Shown: piece by piece, positions 7,421 to 16,438 of the stretch
Layout: each line of letters opens with the position of its first letter
Position numbering within the stretch: the first letter of the stretch is position 1
Source of the DNA: JAQBGV01 sp032128395
Lineage (GTDB): Bacteria > Planctomycetota > UBA8108 > UBA1146
Assembly: GCA_032128395.1 (NCBI GenBank)
Contig: JAQBGV010000144.1
Span: forward strand, 1-28,364
Direction of reading: 5' to 3'
DNA: 28,364 nt
Translations under genes and position numbers: made by a program
The notes under the pieces: generated by a model
What the model saw: only the letters and a program-made list of their open reading frames with translations
The model's database searches: none
Told to the model about the DNA's origin: nothing

Positions 7421-8748
7421 AGCCACTGCCGATCCCCCCTCACTCCCTCCCTGGCTTCGAACCGCTGATGAACGGCGAACTGTGGCTCCGGTGGCACTCG
7501 GATGGGATCGTGTTCCCGGTCGAGAACATCCGAGCCGCGTGCAAGTACCTCCGATTCAAACCAGACGCCACCTGCCGCATCTTCATCGCCGGTGTCGACC
7601 ACCACACTGCGGACGAGCCCCCGCAGGGGTACATGCTTCACCTGTACCCCGACGCAGGGCGAGCGGACGTCGCCTACGCGAAGGAGATGTCGAAGCGGCA
7701 CACCGTCGGTTCGGATGGGCACACCCCGTTCCTCTGCGAGGAGAGCGCGGTAGTTGGAATTCCCTACCCGAACGATCCGGAGATACCCGACCTGCGCCAC
7801 CTCTACAGCCCCGATCGATTCCGGCGCACGCTCAATGACCTCCTCGACGAGTACCCCGAAGACACCTGGCGGATCCAGCGCAGCCTCACCAAGCTGACGC
7901 TCCTCAACTACAAGCCGGGGCGTCGCGCAGTCTATCGGATCAAGGTGAAGTTGCGCCGCCGCGTCGGGGACGAGAAGGTCCGGGTCCGACTCCATGTAAA
8001 GGTCGAGAACCCCCGCACCTGCGACCGAAGCTTCGAGAATCTCCAGAAGATCCACGACGCGATCCCGCCGAGTGCACCCTGGCGGGTGCCGAGTCCGCGG
8101 GGACAAGCCGAGCGGCGAACCCTGATGGGCGCGGAGTGGGTGGAGGGATCGCCCCTTCGCGACGTCGCCGCGCAGCCGGGCGCAGAGCCGGTGTTCCGTC
8201 GGGTCGGCGCCGCACTCGCTTCGTTCCACCGGTTGCCGGTCGAACTCGACCATCTCCTCTCTCCCGTGGAGGAAGGCGATCGGCTCATCCAGCATTCCCG
8301 CGATCTCGCAGGACTGCTTCCCGACCGCAAGGAGGAAATTCTCGCGCTCGGCGAGGAGTTGGCGTGCCAGATCTCTCGCCTCTCCCTCTCCCCCTCCGCG
8401 CCGGTGCACGGCGACTTCCACGTCGACCAGGTCCTCATCGCCGGCGATCGTCCGGTCATCGTCGACCTCGACCGCTCCGGGCTCGGCTACGCTGCGACCG
8501 ACCTGGGCTCTTTCATGGCCCACCTCGATGAGCTAGAAATTTCTCCGAAATGCGGCGAGGCATTCCTTCGCGGGTACCAGGAAGAGGCTGGCGCGTCGCT
8601 CCCGAGGGAATGGCTCCAGGTCACCCGGGCCGCGGCGATCTTCCGCCGGGCGGGTTTCCCCTTCCGAGAACTTCGAGAGGAGTGGCCCGCCGAGGTCACC
8701 GCTCGTCTCGAGGCGACGGCCCGCCAGTTGGACGGACTCGGACGATGA
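7417..8748 (+). CDS. APH/choline-kinase-fold phosphotransferase (first of a pair)
   Basis: The 443-aa protein starts at the ATG of an ATGA overlap with the exporter. The C-terminal part has the catalytic loop HGDFHVDQ (His331, Asp333, Gln338) and the metal-binding VDLDRSG (Asp350, Asp352), followed by ATDLGSF as in aminoglycoside/choline/maltose kinases. The usual Asn five residues after the catalytic Asp is Gln. The N-terminal half (LLDEYPEDTWRIQRSLTK, LLNYKPGRRAVYRIKVKL) fits the nucleotide-binding lobe, preceded by a long unassigned extension. It probably phosphorylates a sugar or lipid-like alcohol; its substrate is unknown. Aminoglycoside resistance is unlikely given its place in a glycan operon. 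The next gene is a second kinase of the same fold. Confidence 0.8.
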   Translation: MKPLPIPPHSLPGFEPLMNGELWLRWHSDGIVFPVENIRAACKYLRFKPDATCRIFIAGVDHHTADEPPQGYMLHLYPDAGRADVAYAKEMSKRHTVGSDGHTPFLCEESAVVGIPYPNDPEIPDLRHLYSPDRFRRTLNDLLDEYPEDTWRIQRSLTKLTLLNYKPGRRAVYRIKVKLRRRVGDEKVRVRLHVKVENPRTCDRSFENLQKIHDAIPPSAPWRVPSPRGQAERRTLMGAEWVEGSPLRDVAAQPGAEPVFRRVGAALASFHRLPVELDHLLSPVEEGDRLIQHSRDLAGLLPDRKEEILALGEELACQISRLSLSPSAPVHGDFHVDQVLIAGDRPVIVDLDRSGLGYAATDLGSFMAHLDELEISPKCGEAFLRGYQEEAGASLPREWLQVTRAAAIFRRAGFPFRELREEWPAEVTARLEATARQLDGLGR

Positions 8749-9830
8749 GCCCGCGCTGGACCGACGAACTCATCGAGCCGCTCCGCGCGGCGGGAGAGCA
8801 GGGCCGATGGTGTCGTATCGAAGAGGCTCGCGGAGGGGGATGGATCCTCCTCTCCGACCGCGGAACGGGCGATGTCGACTGGTGGCATCTCCCTGAAGCG
8901 GGTGGCGCGCTCGTCCCCCTCGACCCCCTCGAGGATCCTCGCCTTCCCGAGTTGCGCCAGACGCTGCTTCGAGCGATTCGGGCCGGGGAGCGGGTGAGTT
9001 TGCTCGCGTGGCGGGTCGGGAGTCGCGCGATCTTCAAGATCGACGGGCCGAGCGGCACGAAGATGGTGAAGGTCTACCGAAAGGACCGAGGAGTCCTCGC
9101 CCGCTGGGAGATCCTCTCGAAGCGGAGCACTCTTCGGTGGCGCGTCCCCCGGGTGCTCTCTTTCGACTCCGATCGCCTCTCTCTCGAGATCGAGTTCTGC
9201 CCTGGAACCTCGCTCAACCGCCGTTGGCTCGCCGGAGAGGGTCTCGCCGCGGATGGCCCGCGGGTGGCGGACCTGCTGCGCTGGCTCGCCGACACCCCAC
9301 TCCCGGATGGCTTTCCGGTCCACTCCATCGACGACGAGGTGCGGGTGATCGAGGAGCGGGCCCCGGTGTTCGAGCGCACCCTCGCGGTCCCATCGCCTCG
9401 AGTCGGTCCGGTGATCACACGGGTGACCGCAGCCCTGCGCGCGCTCCCGCCGGTCGCGCCGGTGCTCTGCCACCGCGATTTCCACGACAAGCAAGTGCTC
9501 CTGTCGGGCGAGGGGGGCGCGCTCATCGACCTCGACCTGGCCGCGGCGGGACACCCCGCGCTCGACTTCGGCAACATCCTCGCTCACCTCCAGCTCCGCG
9601 CCCTGAAGGGAGCGGAGCTCCCGTGGGCCGAGATCGCAAGGCCGATCGCCGAAGCGGGCCGGTCCGACCGAGGGATCGCCGAGTCACTCCGAGTTTGGAC
9701 CGCAGCGACACTTCTTCGTCTCACTCTGATCTACGCGCGGCGCTATCGTCGCCCGGGACTCATCGACGCGCTCATCGATTCGACCGAAGCTTCTCTCGAG
9801 GGGACTGGGGAATGGCGAGAAATCCTGTAG
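8745..9830 (+). CDS. APH/choline-kinase-fold phosphotransferase (second of a pair)
   Basis: The 361-aa protein starts at ATG 8745 in an ATGA overlap. The frame is open upstream but runs through the previous gene. It has a beta-strand lysine segment (KMVKVYRKDRG), the catalytic loop HRDFHDKQ (His243, Asp245, Gln250), the metal site IDLDLAAAG (Asp262, Asp264) and PALDFGNILAHL. It shares the Asn-to-Gln change with its neighbour, which suggests common descent, but the two are far diverged and only the core aligns by eye. The substrate is unknown. A pair of such kinases between an ABC exporter and an outer-membrane barrel suggests that two phosphorylations occur on the pathway's building blocks or lipid anchor. 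Confidence 0.8.
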   Translation: MSPRWTDELIEPLRAAGEQGRWCRIEEARGGGWILLSDRGTGDVDWWHLPEAGGALVPLDPLEDPRLPELRQTLLRAIRAGERVSLLAWRVGSRAIFKIDGPSGTKMVKVYRKDRGVLARWEILSKRSTLRWRVPRVLSFDSDRLSLEIEFCPGTSLNRRWLAGEGLAADGPRVADLLRWLADTPLPDGFPVHSIDDEVRVIEERAPVFERTLAVPSPRVGPVITRVTAALRALPPVAPVLCHRDFHDKQVLLSGEGGALIDLDLAAAGHPALDFGNILAHLQLRALKGAELPWAEIARPIAEAGRSDRGIAESLRVWTAATLLRLTLIYARRYRRPGLIDALIDSTEASLEGTGEWREIL

Positions 9831-11683
9831 ATAGGTGGCCCTGGACCATGAGAGTCCTGTGGCTGGGGGTGGGGATCAGCGCGCTCGCGGGGTGTGCTTC
9901 GACCGGTGGTCCGGCCGGGCGCTGGCAACTGGAAGATCTCATCGCGGGGGCGCACGTCGAGCTCGACGGCGTCCTCGGCGAGGACGGGATCGTCGTCGCA
10001 AGGAAAGTCACCTTCGAGAATCCGGGTCCGTATTCCGAGATCAAGGGGACGATCTCCGAGATCGACCTGGAGGCGCTCCGGGTGGTCGTTCCTCCCTTCA
10101 CCCTCCAGTTCAGCCCCGAGACCGACATCGACGACAACGAGGACGTCGGGGACTCCTACCGCTTCGACGAGCTCCAGGTCGGATGGCGCATCGAAGTGGA
10201 AATCGACCGCCTACCGGATGGAACGTTGATCGCGATCGGGGTCGCGGTCGACCGGGTCCCGGATGCCGACAAGATCGGGCTCGTCGAGATCGAGACCAGC
10301 ATCGAGACCGTCGAGGGAGAGCCGGACGACGACGAACGGATCCTGGTCCTACTAGGGACGCGCTGCGCCGTGGACATCGAGACGCCGATCGAGAGTCAAA
10401 CCACCTCCGGCCGCCGGCAAGCCCGCCGCGTCGTCAGCAAGGATGACGATCGGGGCGACTCCGAGTTCCGGTTCGACCTCGGTTCGACCCAGCTCTTCGC
10501 GGGCGGGGTGCTCCAGAGCGATTGGGAGCGTCGAGAGAATTTTGAGCTCGACGAAACCGTCCACCGTGACATCGCGACCACCGAAGCTCAGATCACCCTC
10601 GAACTCGACTGGGTGATCGGCACCGACGTATACGCGTTCCTCAAGGTCTCGTCGCAGCGAGCCGAGGTGATCTACGACGAGGACCGGGATCTCGAGCTGG
10701 GAGAGGACACTCGCGTCACCGAAGCGTACGGCTACTGGCAGTACATCCTCGACTACCCGATCGCGGTGCAGGTCGGCCGTCAGCGCTTCGAGGATGCCCG
10801 GGAGTGGTACTACGATGCCGAGATCGACGGCGCGCGCATCCTCTGGTTCTCCGGCCCGTTCGAGCTGGAGTACTCGTACAGCGCGTTCCTCAACGACAAC
10901 AAGACCACGAGCTTCCTCACCGAGGACATCCGAAATCAATTCTTCTCGGCGAGCTACGTCTTCGAGAAGAAGAGCCGGATCACGTTCCACGTGATCGACA
11001 TCGTCGACAGCCTGACGAGGCAGGGCAACTCGCTGGTCGAATTCTCCCCGTTCTATCTCGGGGTGAGCGCCATCGGCCGGTGGAAAGGTGAGGAGTACGC
11101 CGCCCGGTACTGGGGACAGTATTCATACGTCGATGGGGTGATCGGCACTCAGAAGCTCGCCGGGCACGCGATCGATCTCGGAGGTGCTTGGCACTGGCAG
11201 AACGCGCCGCTCGCCCCCTACCTCTTCGCGGGGTACGCGTGGGGCTCCGGGGACTCGAGCCCCGGGGGGAGCACCTCGGGGGAGTACCGACAGTCCGGGT
11301 ACCAGGACAACAACGACAAGCTGTTCGGGGTGGCGAGTTACCGGTACTACGGCGAGCTGTTCCGCCCCGAACTCGCCAACCTGCACGTCTGGACGGGCGG
11401 GGTCGGGATACGGCCGGTACAATGGTTGTCGGTGGATCTTGCCCTCCATCAGTATTTCCAGGATGTCGCGTCAGTGGATCTCAGGGAGAGCCGGCTGCGC
11501 AGCGCCCCGGACGGCAATGACCCGGACCTCGGCCAGGAAATCGACCTGGTGCTCGGAATCAACAAACTCTGGAAGCATTGGGACCTCGAGCTCGACCTCG
11601 GGTACTTCGTCCCCGGAAATGCGTTCGAGACGACGGACGATCCGGCGAGCTGGCTCGCCTTCCAGTTGGAGTTCAACTTCTGA
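9812..11683 (+). CDS. AlgE-like outer-membrane export barrel with N-terminal DUF5666-like region
   Basis: The 623-aa protein begins at ATG 9812 (GAGGGG seven bases before) or at ATG 9848 (AGGTGG nine bases before). Both give a signal sequence ending in the lipobox LAGC, with Cys at residue 28 or 16. Residues about 45-150 (VELDGVLGEDGIVVARKV, then IKGTISEI...GWRIEVEI) resemble DUF5666 beta domains. From about residue 222 the pattern is alternating beta strands with aromatic girdles, and the protein ends LAFQLEFNF, the C-terminal Phe of outer-membrane barrels. This resembles the alginate-export family, which passes polysaccharide through the outer membrane. A lipobox on a barrel protein is unusual. 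It overlaps the previous gene by 19 bp if the first start is used, and meets the next at TGATG. Confidence 0.75.
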   Translation: MARNPVDRWPWTMRVLWLGVGISALAGCASTGGPAGRWQLEDLIAGAHVELDGVLGEDGIVVARKVTFENPGPYSEIKGTISEIDLEALRVVVPPFTLQFSPETDIDDNEDVGDSYRFDELQVGWRIEVEIDRLPDGTLIAIGVAVDRVPDADKIGLVEIETSIETVEGEPDDDERILVLLGTRCAVDIETPIESQTTSGRRQARRVVSKDDDRGDSEFRFDLGSTQLFAGGVLQSDWERRENFELDETVHRDIATTEAQITLELDWVIGTDVYAFLKVSSQRAEVIYDEDRDLELGEDTRVTEAYGYWQYILDYPIAVQVGRQRFEDAREWYYDAEIDGARILWFSGPFELEYSYSAFLNDNKTTSFLTEDIRNQFFSASYVFEKKSRITFHVIDIVDSLTRQGNSLVEFSPFYLGVSAIGRWKGEEYAARYWGQYSYVDGVIGTQKLAGHAIDLGGAWHWQNAPLAPYLFAGYAWGSGDSSPGGSTSGEYRQSGYQDNNDKLFGVASYRYYGELFRPELANLHVWTGGVGIRPVQWLSVDLALHQYFQDVASVDLRESRLRSAPDGNDPDLGQEIDLVLGINKLWKHWDLELDLGYFVPGNAFETTDDPASWLAFQLEFNF

Positions 11684-14568
11684 TGCCTCGTTCACTCCCG
11701 ATCATCGGACTCAGACTAGGGATCTGCCTCTGCCTCGCGCTCTCGGGGTGCGGCAACCGGTTCAACCCTTCGAGCCCTTTCATCCCCACCTCCGTGGTCC
11801 CTCCCGCCGGGAGCCCGCTCGTCCTCGGGATCAGTGACCTGGTCGCGGGGGACGGCATGATCCGAGTCGGGTGGAGGCCGGCGGACAACGGCGTGACCGC
11901 CCCCGAGTTCATCCGCTACCGCGTCTACCTCGCGAACGGTCCCGGCGACCAGGACTTCGCGACTCCGAACGTCACCACCGTACCCGGGGTGACATTCACC
12001 GAGATCACCGGGCTTCCGAACGGGATCCCGGTCTTCGTCGTGGTGCGGTCGGTGGATCCCGCCGGGACCGAAGACCAGAACACCATCGAGTGGGTGGCGA
12101 CGCCGAACCCGGTTCGGTACGTCCGCGTGGGCGCACCCGCGGGGGGCGCGAACGGACTCACGCCTCAAACCCCGTTCCCATCCCTCGGGCAGGCGGTCAA
12201 CTTCGCGATTCCACTCCAGGGTGTGAACTTCTGGCTCGCCGAGGGTCTCTATTTCCCCGAGAACGTCTTCCTCTTCCCCGCGATGTCCGCCTTCGGTGGG
12301 TTCACCGCCGACTTTGCACTCGCAGGACGCGACCCCGAGCGGCATGTGACTCAGTTCGCGACCAATGTGACGAGCGCCAACAGTGTCGTGGAGATGACCG
12401 CCGCCACCGCAGTCCCTGCCCCCGCCGGAGGTCTGATCGCGATCGACGGCCTCAGCCTGGTGGGGAACGGAGTCGTTCCGAACGGCGTGTTCGTCGAGGA
12501 TGCGTTCTTCCGCATCTCTCGTTGTCAGATCTTCGACATCCCAGGCAAGGGGATCGAGCTGAGGTCCGACGCCGGGAATGACATCACCGTCGAGGGATCG
12601 ATTCGCGAGTGCATCATCGAGGATGTCATGGGAGAGGGGGTGTTCCTCGACGGGATCCCCGACGTCGTCATCGACAACAATCAGATCCGATCGACCGGGA
12701 ACGAGGGGATCGAGTCGCAGTGGATTCGCGCCAGCGCCGCAGCGGATGCCCGGATCGACATCACGAGAAATGTCATCCAGGGCTGCGGAGACGAGGGGAT
12801 CGACCTCGATTTCGCCGAGGCGAATTTCCTCGACCCGACGGCGAGTCAAGGAGCCCGTGTCCGAGCCTTCGTCCGGAACAACCGAGTGGAGCGGTGCAAG
12901 TTGCAGGGGATCCTCTTCGACATCGACCATCAGAATTCCGATGGGATCGACATCCGCGTGCGGTGCGAGGACAACGAAGTCCGGGCGTGCGGTCTGGACG
13001 GGATCCTGATCAACGCGGATGCGATGAGCTCCTTTCGCGTCGCACGGAATTCGGTCGTCGGCAATGGCGGCGCGGGGATCTTCATGAGCGGTACGCAGGA
13101 TGGCCCTTGGGTGCGCCTGCTCCACAACCGAATCATGGGGAACGGAGCGGGGATCCACGCGGAGGGATCGGTGACCGCCGAGGTGCGACACCAGCTCCTG
13201 CGGGGGAACCGCGGCCCGGCGGTCCACATCGACCGCGCGACCATCGATGTCGTCGACTCGATCCTGATGGGGAATGCGGTCGCCTCCACCCTCTCTGGCC
13301 TCAGGCACTCGATCCTGTTCGCCGAGCCCACCCCGTCGATCGTGGGAGAAGGGGTCGTCTTCGCCAACCCGGGACTCGAGAACCACCCGGATTTCCTCCG
13401 CGTCGCCTCCGCCCCCGGGAACGGCACCACCGTGCCGCTGTCCGGAACCTCGGGGTGGCAGATCGGGGACGCGGTCGAGATTCGCGACGACGGTGTCCGG
13501 CGCACCGTGATCGGAGTCGGGCCGACGTCGATCACCATCGATCCGCCCGTTTCCGTCTCCCCCGGGGACCTCGTCTCCGCGTGGGGGAACGCCGTCTCGG
13601 TCTTCGAGTTCGAAGGACTCCTCGCGGGGAGCCTGGCGATCAACGCCGGAGATCCCCTGGAATCCGACCGCGACGGCACGCGGGCCGATCTGGGCCCGAT
13701 CGGCGGCGATACACCGGGCAACGTCGGGATCGACCCCGCGATCCCCCTCGAGTCCGCCGCACTCGAACTGACCGGGATCGATCCTCCTCCGTCGGAGCTT
13801 CAGCTCGGCTCGACGTGGACGCTCGCGTTCAACCGCGTGGTCGTCGATGAAATTGCCGATCACATCCGGATCGAACGGGGCGGGGTGGACATCACCAGCT
13901 CGGCGGTCTTCACGGTCCTCGACAGCGCGATCGAGATCGATCTCACGTCGGTATCCTTCTCCCCCGGTGAGACCGTTCGACTCGAGATGATCCCAGGCGA
14001 GTTCTTCTTCGGAACCGTCGGCGGCCCCGCGACCACCATCGGTTCCCAAGAGACGGATCCCGGCCGCGTGGCTCCTCCCGACGTCATTCACGATCAGCAG
14101 ACCATGGACGTGTTCCTCCTCCAGCCCGCCCACGTGCGGTTCGAGCAGCGGATCGGGGCGAGCGTTGCGGATAGCGACCAAGGTGGCCCCGACACCAACG
14201 GGACGATCGCGACCGCCCAGCTGCTCCCCGCCGCACCGCTCCTCCTCGACGGAACGATCGGGTTTCCCGGCGACACCGATGTCTACCGAGTCGACCTGGC
14301 CGCAGGAGAACGCATCCGCGCAGAGCTGTTCGTCGGGCAGATCGAGTCTCCGTTGATCGCCGGACTCGAACTGATCGCGGGCGATGGGACGACGGTGCTC
14401 CAGAGCGTCGCGGCGGGGCCCCCCATCTTCCCCGACCCGGTCCTCCCCACCTACACCGCCCCGAGCGCGCAGACGGTCTACCTCCGGGTGCAGAGCGCGT
14501 ACGGTCAGATCCCGCTCCCGGCCCCCGGCCAAGCCCCGATCGGGGCGTATCAGTTGGTGGTGCGGTAG
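11683..14568 (+). CDS. Secreted lipoprotein with FN3-like, DUF1565/parallel beta-helix, Ig-like and PPC domains
   Basis: The 961-aa protein starts at the ATG of a TGATG junction. The N-terminus (ICLCLALSGC) is a lipoprotein signal with lipobox LSGC. In order there follow a fibronectin-III-like domain (about 45-140), a DUF1565-like start of a helix (YVRVGAPAGGANGLTPQTPF, about 147-166), a right-handed parallel beta-helix with repeated N-x-(I/V) turns (about 250-540), an Ig-like domain (about 692-790) and a C-terminal PPC-type beta domain (DTDVYRVDLAAGERIRAELF, about 866-885). Parallel beta-helices often bind or cut polysaccharides (AlgG and pectate-lyase families), so it may process or hold the exported glycan at the cell surface. 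I see no catalytic set that would name an activity. It is the last gene of the operon; a 229-bp gap follows. Confidence 0.8.
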   Translation: MPRSLPIIGLRLGICLCLALSGCGNRFNPSSPFIPTSVVPPAGSPLVLGISDLVAGDGMIRVGWRPADNGVTAPEFIRYRVYLANGPGDQDFATPNVTTVPGVTFTEITGLPNGIPVFVVVRSVDPAGTEDQNTIEWVATPNPVRYVRVGAPAGGANGLTPQTPFPSLGQAVNFAIPLQGVNFWLAEGLYFPENVFLFPAMSAFGGFTADFALAGRDPERHVTQFATNVTSANSVVEMTAATAVPAPAGGLIAIDGLSLVGNGVVPNGVFVEDAFFRISRCQIFDIPGKGIELRSDAGNDITVEGSIRECIIEDVMGEGVFLDGIPDVVIDNNQIRSTGNEGIESQWIRASAAADARIDITRNVIQGCGDEGIDLDFAEANFLDPTASQGARVRAFVRNNRVERCKLQGILFDIDHQNSDGIDIRVRCEDNEVRACGLDGILINADAMSSFRVARNSVVGNGGAGIFMSGTQDGPWVRLLHNRIMGNGAGIHAEGSVTAEVRHQLLRGNRGPAVHIDRATIDVVDSILMGNAVASTLSGLRHSILFAEPTPSIVGEGVVFANPGLENHPDFLRVASAPGNGTTVPLSGTSGWQIGDAVEIRDDGVRRTVIGVGPTSITIDPPVSVSPGDLVSAWGNAVSVFEFEGLLAGSLAINAGDPLESDRDGTRADLGPIGGDTPGNVGIDPAIPLESAALELTGIDPPPSELQLGSTWTLAFNRVVVDEIADHIRIERGGVDITSSAVFTVLDSAIEIDLTSVSFSPGETVRLEMIPGEFFFGTVGGPATTIGSQETDPGRVAPPDVIHDQQTMDVFLLQPAHVRFEQRIGASVADSDQGGPDTNGTIATAQLLPAAPLLLDGTIGFPGDTDVYRVDLAAGERIRAELFVGQIESPLIAGLELIAGDGTTVLQSVAAGPPIFPDPVLPTYTAPSAQTVYLRVQSAYGQIPLPAPGQAPIGAYQLVVR

Positions 14569-14797
14569 GAGCGGTCGCGCAGCGCGAGATGTTCCCCCAC
14601 GCTCTGCTCCTCGTGCCGCAGCGCCGAAACTGACTCCGAACAGCAGTGCTCGCCCCCCCGAAACGCTGTACCGACGCCCCCATCCCGCTAACATGGCGCG
14701 TTGCGCGCCCCCCGACCTCATCCGGCCGGGGGGCCATCTTCCGCCTCGGGTCGGACGCCCCGAGGTCGTCCCCATCGCCGAGGAGGAGACGGTCCCG
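14569..14797. other. 229-bp gap before the lipid-synthase operon
   Basis: No gene is visible. A weak -10-like TAACAT at 14689-14694 lacks a matching -35 box. An interrupted inverted repeat (14567-14572 with 14606-14611) has unequal spacers and no T-run. The gap lacks a CCTAGG element and any good -24/-12 element, so the synthase operon is either read through from upstream or uses a promoter I cannot recognise. Confidence 0.5.
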
Positions 14798-16438
14798 ATG
14801 GCCTCGGCAGCGCCTCCGTCGACCTCCGATTCCATCTTCTGCGACACGTGGTGCGTGGGGGGTTCGCTGCGTCCACTCTCCGCGGTCTTCGACACCATCG
14901 ATCGACCGTGCACGATCGTCGACGATGGAGGCGCCCCCGTCGTCGTCGATGGAGGCCGCCTCGAGTCGAGCCCCTCCCCCGGTGCCCGCCCCGTCCGGGC
15001 GTTCCTTCCCTCGACGCCACCCCAGAGCCTCGGCGACCCATCGTTTCTGCGCGACCATGGGGTCGACCTCACCTACGTCGGCGGGGCGATGGCGAACGGC
15101 ATCGCATCGGTCGAGTTGGTGACCGCCCTCGCGCGCGCGCGGCTGCTCGGGTTCTTCGGGGCAGCGGGGTTGACGGTCGACGCGGTCGAACAGGCGCTCG
15201 ATCGGCTCGCGTCTCTCGGTGACCTCCCCTACGGGGTCAACTTGATCCACACTCCGAACGAACCCCGCGTCGAACGCGACCTCGTCGAACTCGTGCTGCG
15301 GCGCGGGATCCAGGTCGGCGAGGCGTCTGCGTACCTCGATCTCACGCCATCGATCGTGCGCTTTCGCGTCGCAGGAATTCATCGCGGTCCGGATGGGGAA
15401 CCGGTCGCGGCACGGCGATTGATGGCCAAGGTCTCGCGCCGTGAAGTCGCGCTCCGTTTCCTCTCTCCTCCCCCGGAGGAGCTCCTCGGGTCGCTCCTGC
15501 GCGAGGGCTCGATCACCGCCGAGGAACGCGACCTCGCGCGTCGGCTCCCGATGTGCGACGACCTGACCGCAGAGGCGGACTCCGGCGGACACACCGACAA
15601 CCGACCGCTGGTGACCCTGCTCCCGTCGTTGATCGCACTCCGCGACTCGGTCGCCCGCGAGAGGGCGTACGCGGCCCCCCCGCGGGTTGGGGTCGCCGGA
15701 GGAATCTCGACGCCGTGGTCGGTGCACGCCGCATTCTCTCTCGGCGCCGCGTACGTCCTCGTCGGTTCGGTGCACCAGTCGTGCGTCGAGGCGGGGACGT
15801 CCGACGCGGTGCGCGAGCTCCTCGCGGGCGCGGAGTCCACCGACGTCGCGATGGCTCCCGCCGCGGACATGTTCGAACTCGGGGTGGAGCTCCAAGTGCT
15901 GCGGCGCGGGACGATGTTCCCGATGCGTGCCCGCCAGCTGTATGAGCTCTACCGCGCGTACTCCTCCTGGGAAGAGATCCCCGCCGCCGAACGGGCGAAG
16001 GTCGAGAGCACCCACTTCCGCGCCAGCTTCGATGAAGTGTGGGCGCGGACTCGCGCGTTCTTCGAAGAGCGCGACCCCGACCAGGTCGTGCGAGCCGAGT
16101 CCGACCCGAAGCACCGACTCGCACTGGTGTTCCGCTGGTACCTCGGCCTCTCCTCCGCGTGGGCGAACCGCGGCGAAGCCGATCGGCGCCTCGACTATCA
16201 AATTTGGTGTGGCCCGGCGATGGGTGCCTTCAACGAATGGGTGCGTGGCAGCGCGCTCGAACCCACCAGCGGGCGATGTGTCGTAGACGTCGCCCGCGCA
16301 CTGATGGATGGCGCCGCGCAGGTCGCGCGAGCCGAGATGCTCCGCCGCTTCGGCGTGACCCTCCCCCCCGGGATCCCGGACCTCCGCCCCCGACTTCGCA
16401 CCGCCCGACCACCGCTCCCCGCAAGGACCTCCGCATGA
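14798..16438 (+). CDS. pfaD: PfaD-like enoyl reductase (FMN-dependent, PUFA-synthase type)
   Basis: The 546-aa protein is placed at ATG 14798 because AGGAGGAG (14781-14788) sits about nine bases upstream. ATG 14693 would add 35 Pro-rich residues. It belongs to the PfaD branch of the nitronate-monooxygenase/FabK-like TIM barrels, the trans-acting enoyl reductase of PUFA and related synthases. Hallmarks are LTYVGGAMANGIAS, GVNLIHTPNEPRVE, the flavin-site ADSGGHTDNRP (residues 260-270), VAGGISTPWSVHAAFSLGAAYVLVGSVHQ and the C-terminal DYQIWCGPAMGAFNEWV. It reduces enoyl-ACP made on the neighbouring synthases, in the cytosol. It ends in an ATGA overlap with the PfaA-like gene. PfaD-first order is known from myxobacterial pfa clusters. 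Confidence 0.93.
   Translation: MASAAPPSTSDSIFCDTWCVGGSLRPLSAVFDTIDRPCTIVDDGGAPVVVDGGRLESSPSPGARPVRAFLPSTPPQSLGDPSFLRDHGVDLTYVGGAMANGIASVELVTALARARLLGFFGAAGLTVDAVEQALDRLASLGDLPYGVNLIHTPNEPRVERDLVELVLRRGIQVGEASAYLDLTPSIVRFRVAGIHRGPDGEPVAARRLMAKVSRREVALRFLSPPPEELLGSLLREGSITAEERDLARRLPMCDDLTAEADSGGHTDNRPLVTLLPSLIALRDSVARERAYAAPPRVGVAGGISTPWSVHAAFSLGAAYVLVGSVHQSCVEAGTSDAVRELLAGAESTDVAMAPAADMFELGVELQVLRRGTMFPMRARQLYELYRAYSSWEEIPAAERAKVESTHFRASFDEVWARTRAFFEERDPDQVVRAESDPKHRLALVFRWYLGLSSAWANRGEADRRLDYQIWCGPAMGAFNEWVRGSALEPTSGRCVVDVARALMDGAAQVARAEMLRRFGVTLPPGIPDLRPRLRTARPPLPARTSA

Noticed and set aside
7417..9830. Aminoglycoside-resistance genes
   Set aside because: Only the kinase fold is shared. 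The genes are translationally coupled to glycan export genes and lack signs of mobility.
14567..14611. Inverted repeat AGGAGC...GCTCCT after the lipoprotein gene as a terminator
   Set aside because: The inner arms have unequal spacers, the loop is long and no T-run follows.
11716..15072. An 1118-codon minus-strand open frame
   Set aside because: It is the antisense shadow of the beta-helix lipoprotein and the start of the PfaD-like gene. Composition is Arg/Asp/Gly-rich, without domains. Other long minus-strand frames (for example 14084-16789 and 23692-25911) are rejected for the same reason.
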